In this document: in pieces, positions 32,379-42,004 of the stretch
Layout of the letters: every line of letters begins with the position of its first letter
Position numbering within the stretch: position 1 is the stretch's first letter
Made by a program: the position numbers and the translations under genes
NCBI GenBank assembly: GCA_032622095.1
Contig: CP136066.1
Span: 152,669,152 to 152,733,151, forward strand
Reading direction: 5' to 3'
Origin: Siphonodentalium dalli
Taxonomy: Eukaryota; Mollusca; Scaphopoda; Gadilida; Siphonodentaliidae
DNA: 64,000 nt
Notes under the pieces: generated by a model
Database searches by the model: none
What the model was told of the DNA's origin: nothing
The model's input: the letters and a program-made list of their open reading frames with translations, nothing else

Positions 32379-33430
32379 TGAAAGTGTCAATGACACTGTA
32401 GCTCAACTTGGGGAGGTGCTAATTTTATGCTGAGCAGTCAACAGAATGATAAAGTAGAAGGAAAGACTAAAAGATTCAGTAAAGGGTTTGCATTGTGCAG
32501 GTGAAATTATTTTCATTTCAAACATTTCACCAATAAATGTGGGCTGCAGGGTGTGCTGACCATGTTTTTTATGAAGTTTGGTGACAATCGGATGAGGGAT
32601 GTTGCATGCAGGGTGTGCCGAGGAATTTATATTTTGAAAAGAGTAAAATACAAGATGGCCACTACCGGCCATGTTTTTCATAAAAACTCGGAATTTGTTT
32701 ATGGCACCCATCTGGTGGTCACCCAGAAGATCCATATGAAGTTTTGTGACAATAATATGATGAATGTGGTCTGTAGGGTGTGACAAAGTATTTAGTAATG
32801 CAAAGAGTAAAATCCAAAATGGCTGCTGGTGGCCATGTTTTTCAACAAAATGTGAAAAAAATAGATAACTTCCATCAAGAGGTCATCTTAAACACACCTG
32901 TAAAGTTTAAAAATATTTTTCCGATAAAAGCGGCCCTGTATTTTAACGAATTTCGGGAAAATCGATGGCTCCCATCTAGAGATCACCCTGAAGATCCATA
33001 TGATGTTTGGTAATGATCGGTCAAGGGATGTGGTCTGTGGGGTGTGCCAAAGGATTTAGTCATGGAAAGAGTAGAATACAATATGGCTGCCAGCGGCCAT
33101 GATTTTCATCGAAAATTGTTCGAATTTGATAGTTCCCATCAAGAGGTAATACTAAACATTTTTGAAACATTTCTCAGATAAATGCGGGCTGCAGGGTGTG
33201 CCGATGGATTCATATTTGAAATTCAAGATGGTTGCTAGTGGCCATGTTTTTTTTTTAATTTCGGAAAAAAATTGAGGGCTCCCATCTAGAGGTCACTCCG
33301 AAGATCGTTATGAAGTTTGGTGATGATTGGATGAGTGATGCGGTCTGTAGAGTGACCCATATTGTGAGGAAATTGTTGATGGACGCACGCACAGATGGAT
33401 GACCGACGCCAACCCATGGCAATAACCGAT
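32378..33430 (+). repeat. Q-family repeat, longest copy, degenerate tandem
   Basis: Four or five diverged units of 150-260 bp, each with an AAATGGCTGCTGGTGGCCAT-like palindrome, CATCTAGAGGTCAC-like sequence and TTTGGTGACGATCGGATGA-like sequence. The start AAAGTGTCAATGACACTGTA is itself palindromic. ORFs on both strands are not conserved. Confidence 0.7.
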
Positions 33431-33470
33431 AATACAAAAGCAGAATATTTCATATTCATACTGCTTCATA

Positions 33471-33496
33471 GGGGGGGGGGGGGGGGGGGGGGGGGG
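33471..33496. repeat. Poly-G run (26 G)
   Basis: The longest homopolymer in the window. Its length may be unreliable. Confidence 0.9.
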
Positions 33497-33654
33497 AATG
33501 TTGGAGCACTAGATTAGACATTTGATCTGATTAGCTGTGCAAAGAATTGGAGTAATAAGATCGGTCAAAAAACAACCACACATACTGGAAGCAATGAGAA
33601 TACACCAATGAATGCAATAATAATTAATTACATGTAAATTGTCAGTCTCTTCAA

Positions 33655-34090
33655 AAATCAGACAGTAATCTTATCGGATGTTTTTCTCTAGAATTCTCAA
33701 GAAGTCATTTTAAGAATTACTATGGTGGGAGAGAGTTATGGTCCTGGTTTCACAGCTATTTGACCTGGAGACCTCATTTAAACAAATCGGAATGTGAGTC
33801 ACCAAGGGAACATCCACACAAAATATGATTCCATTCGGGCTGATGGTTCTTAAGAAGTCATTTTAAGAATTACTATGGAGGGAAAGAGTTATGTCCCTGG
33901 TTTCATAAACTCTCTGTCTTGGTGACCTCATTTTAACAAATCTAAATCTGAATCACGCAGGGAACATCCACACCAAATATGAACCCATTCGGTCATATGG
34001 TTCTGGAGAAGATGATTCTTGACGGATGGATGGACCAATGGACGACGGACGAGGAGTGAGGACTATATCTTCATCTCAGGTGAGCTAAAA
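33655..34090 (-). repeat. K-family repeat, copy 3, reversed
   Basis: It ends CTCAGGTGAGCTAAAA, the reverse complement of the family head. GGGAACATCCACACCAAATA and GAACCCATTCGG motifs match copies 1 and 2. The ~190-bp body is present twice (AAGTCATTTTAAGAATTACT at about 33700 and 33855). Confidence 0.72.
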
Positions 34091-34290
34091 ACTACAGGAT
34101 GCGAACAAGTAATCAGTAATAAATATTGTTGGCTGATAAAGATTCGAATGTCTCCTAGATTACGATAAGTAATTTATATCGCATTCAAATATGAATATAT
34201 TGTCTGTATTCTGTATCATATAATTTGACGTGTTTCGCTATTTGTGGGATAATTGTCCAACACATCATTGACCTCCGATTTCGCAACATA

Positions 34291-34453
34291 GAGAGTAATC
34301 AATTGGTTCTGAGAACTATATTAAATAATTCACGAGAGGCGAGAGGTGTCGGTAAGAAACGAGTGCGTGTTAGCGCACGAGTTTCTTACCAAAACTTCTC
34401 TCGCCTCGAGTTAATTATTGAACGTATAATTCTCGGAACTAAATGATTACTCT
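34291..34453. repeat. Foldback O3, ~75-bp arms
   Basis: AGAGTAATCAATTGGTTCTG pairs with its inverse at the right. The loop is at TGCGTGTTAGCGCACGAG. Arm sequence differs from the other foldbacks but the ACGAG/GCG centre is similar. Confidence 0.8.
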
Positions 34454-34894
34454 ATTTGTTACACTTCTGCGTCAATTTGGTTTGCCAAATATGATTAAAT
34501 ATACACAGAATTAATGCATGAAAGTCCCGATGTGGAGAAGATCAACCATCAAAAATTCAGTATAGATCGGTAAGCGACGAAACATCAATGAAGTCACGGG
34601 AAATGACATTTCACTGGTGACACTACCATTTTTATTTAACAGCATTTTCAATGGAAATCATCTGCTTTATCAAGAGACTGGATTTCTACCTTGCAATGAG
34701 CAACCAATGAAATAGCATCCAGTCTGAGACATCACCAATGCCTGGAATGAAGAGCATCCCTGCAAATGGAATAAGCATATAGAATTTTAGAGATGTAAAT
34801 CTGATAAGATCATCATTGGCTTTTTAAAGAGACTGGTAACATTGTGTTCATGTAAATTGTTGCGTTTCAAGTGCATAAACTATACAAAACAGAC
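34454..34894. other. No recognised gene
   Basis: Intergenic sequence; possibly the tail of foldback O3. Nothing else recognised. Confidence 0.35.
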
Positions 34895-35307
34895 CAAGTC
34901 TGGATTTAGTGTGTCTGACATTTGCAGAATGAGGTCCCCAGGACTAGCATCATCAAATTCTCCCTCTGGGAACCTCATTCTGCTTAGGCTTCAACTGCTA
35001 TGGGAGACCTAGGATCAGATTGAAGTTCTCAATTTGAAGTTGGAAGGGGATTTTCATCCATAAGTCACCTCGATTATGAATTTTATCTTCTGCAAATTAG
35101 GAGATATAGAAACTGAATAGAAGGGAAAAAGTAACTAAACTAAATGTTAATGAGACTATAGATACTTCCCAGATGATGAGGCCTAAGCAGAATGAGGTCC
35201 CCAGAGGGTGAATTTGGTTATGCTAGCTCACTGTGCGGGATAGCATCACCAAATTAACCCTCTGGGGACCTCATTCTGCAAATGTCAGACAAACTAAATC
35301 CAGACTG
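34895..35307 (-). mobile_element. A-family MITE, copy A8
   Basis: Both hairpins are present, the left shortened. AACAGACC lies at both borders, possibly the 8-bp duplication with a small offset. The internal part is in the reverse orientation relative to A1. Confidence 0.78.
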
Positions 35308-35416
35308 GTAACAGACCACGTAATGCCCATGGGTATGATTCTGATAAACATACAATATGAGATAAAAGTCATTAGAAAATCATAGAATGATGTCATCTCT
35401 CGATGTGTGATTTAAT

Positions 35417-35683
35417 TTAACCCTTTCATGACTGGTTGCTGCACTGATGCAGCATTCAAGATCCTGTGCCAGTGCATTCTCCTATATATATTTGTCTCAC
35501 ACAGAGAGCCTCACATATATTAAAGAGAATGCACTGGCTTACAAGGTCAAGGTAAATATTGTTAGTCCAATGTATTCTATTATATATGCGAGGCTCCTAG
35601 GGCAGACTTGTATATATATAAGAGATTGCATTGGCACAGGATTTTTGCAAAATTTCAGGAAGTTCCAGTCATGGAAGGGTTAA
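35417..35683 (+). mobile_element. C-family TTAA MITE, copy C4
   Basis: TTAACCCTTTCATGACTGGT to CCAGTCATGGAAGGGTTAA, with two hairpins. Confidence 0.85.
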
Positions 35684-35865
35684 ATGTATGTTATGTATGG
35701 CCGGCACCCATCAGTATTAGCAGCAATGTGTTTTAAACTGTAAATAGACGAGGGGGTTAACCATTTGTATATTAGAATCAACATCTATGTTTTTCTTGAT
35801 AAAACATAGTTCAATTTGAACCAACACCAATGATGACTGAGTAAATAACAATAAAAATGTACAGC

Positions 35866-36258
35866 AACAACCTCAAATAATGCACATTCATAGTCTGAGC
35901 TGGCCAGAACGCTCACAACCTCACATAATGCTCACTGTGCTGGCCAGAACTAAGCCAAAGAACCTCACATAAAGCACATTCAGGGTCTGTGCTGGCCAGA
36001 ACTAATGCTCACAACATCACATAATGCACACTCAGGGTCTGTGCTGGCCAGAACACTAACAGCCTCAAATAACGCACATTCATGGTCTGCTCTGGCCAGA
36101 ACTAAGCCAATAAACCTCACATAAAGCACATTCAGGGTCTGTGATGGCCAGAACTAACACTAACAACCTCAAATAACACACATTGAGGGTCTGTGCTGGC
36201 CAGAACTAACATTAACAACCTCAAATAACGCACATTCATGGTCTGCTCTGGCCAGAAC
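35866..36258 (+). repeat. Minisatellite, ~60-bp units
   Basis: About seven units built of AACCTCACATAATGCACATT, GGTCTGTGCTGGCCAGAACT and AACACTAAC. A stray fragment ACAACCTCAAATCATGCA at 37263-37280 suggests the array once continued there. Confidence 0.88.
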
Positions 36259-36262
36259 TCTT

Positions 36263-36508
36263 TTAACCCTTCCATGAGTTTCCTGAAATTTTGCGAAAAA
36301 CCCTGTGTCAATGCATTCCCTTACATATGCGAGTCTCCCATAGGAAACCTCGCATATATAAGGGAAGACATTGCCTTAACAATATTTACCTCAACTATGT
36401 AAGCCAGTGCATTCTCATATATATGTGAGGCTCCCTATGAGGAAACTCGAATATATAAGAGAATGCACTGGCACAGGATCTTTAATGCTTTAATCATGAA
36501 AGGGTTAA
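36263..36508 (-). mobile_element. C-family TTAA MITE, copy C5
   Basis: TTAACCCTTCCATGAGTTTC to ATCATGAAAGGGTTAA with two hairpins, next to the minisatellite. Confidence 0.85.
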
Positions 36509-36619
36509 ATTATAGTTTTAAACAAAATAATAGGGTTAAGGTGGCGCAGAGTTACCTAATTTCAACATTGAGTGTCATATCAAATTTTTCAGCAACTTAA
36601 TCTTCTGGAATTGAATTTA

Positions 36620-36815
36620 CCGTAATGCACTAATTAATAGACTCCTTAACCACAGCAGAATTATGTTAAATTTTTCAGGATTTAGTCGGAAATATGGCTT
36701 ATTACCATTCATCGGAAAGCTCTCACTGAGAGCTTTCCGATGAAAGGCACTAAATCCTGACAAATTATCCATAATTCTGCTGTGGTTAAGGAGTCGATTA
36801 CTTAGGGCATAACTG
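36620..36815 (+). mobile_element. B-family MITE, copy B6
   Basis: CCGTAATGCACTAATTAATA to GGGCATAACTG with TA flanks and a long hairpin. A minus-strand ORF over it is not a gene. Confidence 0.83.
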
Positions 36816-37287
36816 TACATCCCTGATCTAATGTTTTCCTCAAAAGCTGAAACACTTATCCAGCGCCAGTATCGGTTTATTTTTGGGGAAAGTATACTAT
36901 TAAAGAATTTTATGACAATTCCAGACATTTTCTTCAAAACGGCACTTTTAAAATGGGCGTGAATCTATTTGAACTAATAAGTTAGTGTACTAGATCACAA
37001 TACATTTGTATAAGCTTTAAGATTTTGTGATTTTCATATGAATTCAACTACAGTTTGATTTAAATTAGCTTTTAGAATTATTTGTTTCTGTTCAAAACCA
37101 TGTCACTTATTTCAAGGTATGAACAATTTCCCTCCGAAATTCAACATTTGCGACAGTTCAGAAAGGATATCCAGTTTACAATAGACTCAAACCCTGTGAG
37201 GCTGTAAAATTGTTAACCTCAGCGCCACCTTAAGTAGTCATACTCTTCAAGCCCTTACCCTAACAACCTCAAATCATGCACTAAGTA

Positions 37288-37542
37288 CAGTGATGCACTG
37301 AGTAATCGACTCCTTAACCACAGCAGAATTACGGGTAACTTTTGGTGTAAACATATTTATTCCAATCATAATAACATATTTAAACATTTGACAAACATTT
37401 TACAGTAAAATAGAATATAGATGATCGATTGATCAGTGAGAGCTTTCCGATGAATGGCAGCAAGCTATATTTCCGACTAAATCATGAAAAGTTACCCATA
37501 ATTCTGCTGTGGTTAAGGAGTTGATTACTTAGGGCATTACTG
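37288..37542 (+). mobile_element. B-family MITE, copy B7, with foreign interior
   Basis: Both ends (CAGTGATGCACTGAGTAATC, GGGCATTACTG) and TA flanks are intact. The left arm after GGGTAACTTTTGG is replaced by about 110 bp of unrelated AT-rich sequence. Confidence 0.8.
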
Positions 37543-38399
37543 TATACAGCCCTGTTAATTAGCAGAAATTTGCCAAGGCTAAAAACTTACCTGGGCCAGT
37601 AATTTTCCTTCGGCTAAAAAGCCTAGGATCTGCATATTTTCATGCTCTGAACATATAGCTTCAGTTTACAATAGAAATTTTGTCCATTATCATGACTAGT
37701 ATTTGGTTGGGAATGGCTTAAAATGACAAATATCAAGATAGTCCTTGTTTAAAAATTAGCCAATGAATTTTAGTTTTTGCCTCATTTCAGCCGATAGCTG
37801 ATGCTAATTTACAGGGATGATTTATATAAATTCAATCCGACAAAAGCTTTAGGCCTTCTTCAGTTGATATTACAGATAAACTTCACATGATAGCATTCAA
37901 TGTACATGCAAGATAATTTGAATCACATAAATTTAATAATACACTCCAAACTATAAATTGTAATCGTACATTCAAACCATAAATGTAGTAGCGTATAAAA
38001 GGTCCAGGAGATGTGGGAACCTGTAGGTTAAATGATTAAATGAAATCGCTATATCAAAGACTTTCAGCCTTAGGCCTTCTTCAGTATCATTATAAACAAC
38101 CATATCAAACTTTACAAATAATAAAATGTAGTCGTACACTCCAAACCATTAATGTATTCAAACATTCTAAGTAATAAAATGTAGTTTCATACATTCCAAA
38201 TGCTAATCATACCTTCCAACAGATGCCATGAATTTCTAGCCTGGCTATGCCCATAGACATCATATTCCACCAGTTCAAAACATGGGAACGTTTTGATGTT
38301 CAGATGGGGAATTTTATAACATCGTAATAATAACACATACATAAATATAATTCTTAGTTGATACCAGTTTTTTTATTCTAGTAATGTAGTCCACAGTAG
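37543..38399. repeat. Unclassified diverged direct repeats
   Basis: TTAGGCCTTCTTCAGT occurs at about 37851 and 38073, and ATGTAGTCGTACACTCCAAA-type blocks recur three times between 37940 and 38200. No exon is visible. Confidence 0.5.
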
Positions 38400-38540
38400 G
38401 AGAAGTTCCCAGCTCGAGACTGAATGATTTAGGAGACTTTTGTGAGCCAATTTTGTGATAAAAATTGAATTGATAACGCCTGGGCAAAATCAGCTTACAA
38501 AAGTCACCTAAATCATGCAATCGCAAGCTGTGACCTTCAC
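38400..38540. repeat. Foldback with diverged arms
   Basis: ATGATTTAGGAGACTTTTGT faces ACAAAAGTCACCTAAATCAT with about 70% identity extending outward on both sides. Confidence 0.65.
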
Positions 38541-39214
38541 ATGCTGTGAAATAAATTATCAAGGAACAGGTATTAACTAAGACATATTTATTTTACCTGC
38601 GTTATTTTCTCAATGTTGTAAATGTTTCCAGTCAGAATAAAAATAATTGCCAGGTTTTGATGTAGCCAGAGTAGAGATTCATGGTAAGATCTAACCATCC
38701 AAACATAAAACAAAATCATAATTATTAATGGACTTTATGACTATAAATTAAACATGTGGAGTATTCAATTTGTGAACAGCCCGAGTTTTGAAGTCTGAGT
38801 TCGCTGTTCCCCGTGACAGTGATGCATTGGCAGGGAATTTCTGAGTTTCATATAGCTCCTGTAATTTCATTTAACTATGTATTTGGGGGTTGAGACCTTC
38901 AAATAAAACATCAACAACAAACACAGCATCAACAACCAAAATAAAATTAACAGCACTTTTCGCTGCATTCATTGGAAAAGTGTTCAAAATCAAATGCAAC
39001 ATATTAACCAGACTTATAAATACCAAAGGAGATGTCATTTTGCTATTAAAATATTGACAAAATAACTACTGCAGTCTAAATTGTCTAAATTGTATGAAAT
39101 AAATAGATGAAAGTTTCAATATAAAACAATAGTGTTAATCAGGTGGCACTTCTCGTTCCAAATATGTTATTTCATACACTGGAATCTAAATATAAAGCAA
39201 AGCAAACTTCATAA
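38541..39214. other. No recognised gene
   Basis: Intergenic AT-rich sequence. A poly-A run lies at 39213-39229. Confidence 0.35.
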
Positions 39215-39600
39215 AAAAAAAAAAAAAACAGAATCTTGTTCAATGTGCCACACTGAAAAAGAGACAGTCCTACACTTATTATATGACTGTCCCATTTCTG
39301 AATAAATTTTATTGGAATTCCATTATTATTGTTATTCATTAGTTATTGAAAATAAATGTGAGATTAACTTTATAATATCACCAGAAAAAGTTATAATTGG
39401 TTTAATGGAGGAAAATGGACCAACATATAACATGTTAAATTTCTGTCAGTTCTGATTAAAACCATACTCAGACTCTAAAAGTACTTTTAGAGTCTGAGTA
39501 TGGTTTCAATCAGAACTGAATTTCTGTCTGCTCTTATTCAAGAGATATATTTATTGCTGTAAAATTCTTTAATCCATTGTTACATGACAATATACCACTA
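39215..39600 (+). pseudogene. LINE fossil, reverse transcriptase C-terminal zinc-knuckle region
   Basis: One frame reads CSMCHTEKE then ETVLHLLYDCP, a stop, then PEKVIIGLMEENGP. The pattern C-x2-C ... H-L-x3-C-P followed by a hydrophobic tail is typical of the segment after the reverse transcriptase domain in LINE-type retrotransposon proteins. At least one stop and frame drift show it is dead. A 72-bp palindrome has inserted in it. Only the 3' end is present. Confidence 0.65.
39447..39518. mobile_element. 72-bp spacerless palindromic element with 9-bp TSD
   Basis: CAGTTCTGATTAAAACCATA... folds on itself at ACTCTAAAAGTACTTTTAGA in the middle. The two 36-base arms differ at a single position. 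AATTTCTGT is present on both sides (39438-39446, 39519-39527), a 9-bp target duplication as made by Mutator-type transposases. Confidence 0.88.
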
Positions 39601-40401
39601 CCCACAATTCAGCCTTATGACAAACAAAGGATTCATTAGTGTTAATCCTCATTACTGTTTTACTTCATTGTTTGATAGCACATTGACATGAGTGACTTTT
39701 GTTACCCATTAAGCTGTATCACCTAATCAATTAGCAGATAATCATACTATAAATATGATTATCATGTCATTCCTGTTACAAAATAAATTTGGGTTTTTTT
39801 TATTATATTTCCTATTTTGGGGCAAAAAAAAAACAACTTTGGCCTATGCCAGCATGAACCCCGAACCCATGAATACATCATTCATTGAAATTGTTTGAAT
39901 CCTTTTCCAAAAACTCCCCAATTTACTGTGGGGAAATTATCTTATGGTCATTTTACTCCACAGTCTTATTATTTGACTGTACATGCTCTGAGGTGAATCT
40001 GTTGGTTATTTTACCCAAATTTTCTTTCCGACAGCAAATCGAGACTGAAAAACATGGGCTGTTCTGTGGAGAATTAGTATCTCAGAAATTCAGAAAAATC
40101 ATATTGACGTCTGTTTGATGACCCACCCAAGGGATAAATTGTAAACTTGTCAAAAAAAACAAACAAATTTGCACCTTCTCAAAAAGCCATATGTTACACT
40201 TAATATAATAATTTATCTAATTAAAGCTTTGTTATCCATGTGGTACAAATGAGATATAGAAATGAAAAAAAAAAAAATTTGGTCTATAAATGCTATCTCT
40301 GGTGTGGGTCATCCAGTACCCATGTCGACAACCTCAATAAATTATTCAGAATAACAAAGGTGCTCCCTTTCAATTATATTTTTCTTCTCATCTACAGATG
40401 C
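39601..40401. other. No recognised gene
   Basis: Intergenic sequence. A 77-codon ORF at 39885-40118 has no recognisable motif. Confidence 0.4.
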
Positions 40402-40622
40402 ATAACCCTTTCATGACGGGAGTTGCTCTGGTGCAGCATTAAAGATCATGTGCCAGCACATTCTATTATATATGCGAGTCTCCCATAGGGAGCCTCGCAT
40501 ATATAAGAGAACACACTGACTTACAAGCTCAAGGTAAATAGTTAGACTGGCATATATAAGAGAATGTATTGGCACAGGTTTTTCCGCAAAATTTCAGGAA
40601 CCTCCAGTCATGGAAGGGTTAA
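40402..40622 (+). mobile_element. C-family TTAA MITE, copy C6
   Basis: ATAACCCTTTCATGACGGGA (left TTAA mutated) to CCAGTCATGGAAGGGTTAA. The second hairpin is half deleted. Confidence 0.82.
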
Positions 40623-40751
40623 ATATGAGGTGCATCAGGTAAAAGATTGTTTTGCAATGAGCGAAACAAGTTAGATTAAGATATTAAAGATGCACGGTCC
40701 GATTTGACACCAACTAAGTGAGAAGTTCCCAAACAAATTTCATCTTTATAC

Positions 40752-40874
40752 CAGTTAGGCGAATGCATTCTCTTATATATGCGAGGCTCCCTATAAGAGA
40801 CTCGAATATATAAGAGAATGCATTGGCACAGGTTTTTCGCAAAATTCAGGAAGCTCCCGTTATGAAAGGGTTAA
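40752..40874 (+). mobile_element. C-family MITE, right half (C7)
   Basis: One hairpin of the TTATATATGCGAGGCTCCCT type and the right end CGTTATGAAAGGGTTAA; the left half is absent. Confidence 0.8.
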
Positions 40875-41640
40875 TCATTGGAATTTTTGCTCACATGAAA
40901 AAAATTAAAAACATGCTGAAACTTCCTCTTTTGAAAGTCAATTTATGACTATCAAAATCAAAACCTCCTATTAATGGGCTAATGACATGGGTATGATCTA
41001 GTTATATATATATAAAACATACCAATCGTAGTTTTATATTGTCAAATCGGACTAGGATCTTTAAATAAGTTATATACCACATATTAGTTTGGTCAATGCA
41101 ATAACATTGCACGGTTATCAGAAAAAGTTAATTCAATAATATATCTCTTTTAACTACTTGACAAAAATATTAATTGACTAAAAGTTAAAACTTAAAAAAA
41201 CAAGCAATACGCTCAATTAAAATAAAGACATTTCATAAATATATCAATTCACAATTCATTTTTTGGAATCTTTAACAGAGTAAGGGATCCAGCTCATTAA
41301 ATTGGTGTTATCTATTTAATATTTATTTTCAGTCAATATATTATTCAGTGTTTTATCAGGCCAATTTTAGTAAAGTTTTGCAATCCAATTCTCTACCAAC
41401 CACGTCCTACATATTTGGATATGTTGGTAGGTCAATACTTATTATTCAATTATCTTTGATTTTATATACCACCACATTTAAATGTGTACATTTATAAGCT
41501 ATAGAATAACAGTAAATCATTTCGTTTTTCGTAGTGATAGATTTTATAATACTTTACCTGTAATCTAATTTATCAATTTTCCTGTAGCACGTTTTTTCTA
41601 TTCTTAGGTAGTTAATAGTATGGTATGCACATATATCTTT
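40875..41640. other. Intergenic, downstream of the C1orf198-like gene
   Basis: AT-rich sequence without recognised repeats or exons. Confidence 0.4.
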
Positions 41641-41641
41641 T

Positions 41642-41647
41642 TTTATT
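41642..41647 (-). promoter_or_regulatory. Possible polyadenylation signal AATAAA (minus strand)
   Basis: AATAAA on the minus strand about 300 bases after the stop codon of the C1orf198 homolog. In such AT-rich DNA it could be chance. Confidence 0.3.
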
Positions 41648-41947
41648 TCAGATTAACTGAAAAAAGTCATTCAGGTGACTATAGGATTTACCTAATTAGA
41701 TATATCAAATGAAAACAAATTTGAAATGGTTATAGTCTTTTTAAGTAAAATGGCGTGACATAATTTAACTATGTAAATTCACAGCCCTAATATTATCCGG
41801 CAAAATACTTGAACTATGTTCATAAAGCTGAAAGACAAAACTGGAGAAAAATGTACAGCTATCACCATAAACAAGACAACCAATATTCTGTGATATTTGA
41901 TGAATATTTGCTTTTTAATCAGCATTCTGCACTGCTGGTTGCTATGG

Positions 41948-42004
41948 TTACCAGTCGTCAAGGAAATCATATCCAGATTTGTTGGCGGAGTCGGTGCTGG
42001 ACAC
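41948..42004 (-). CDS. C1orf198: C1orf198 homolog exon 5 (conserved C-terminus)
   Basis: Acceptor CTATTCAG, then VSSTDSANKSGYDFLDDW and TAA at 41950-41948. The aromatic-acidic FLDDW end matches human FLDNW. The exon is too short for a generic ORF scan. Confidence 0.92.
   Translation of the reverse strand: MSSTDSANKSGYDFLDDW

Noticed and set aside
32403-33013. ORFs on both strands in the Q repeat
   Set aside because: The Q family is degenerate and noncoding; frames differ between units.
36617-36937. 106-codon minus-strand ORF
   Set aside because: Two thirds of it lies on the B6 MITE hairpin.
38314-38562. 82-codon minus-strand ORF as a gene
   Set aside because: It lies on a foldback whose two arms encode nothing consistent.
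39885-40118. 77-codon plus-strand ORF
   Set aside because: No motif, no splice context and no conserved family recognised.
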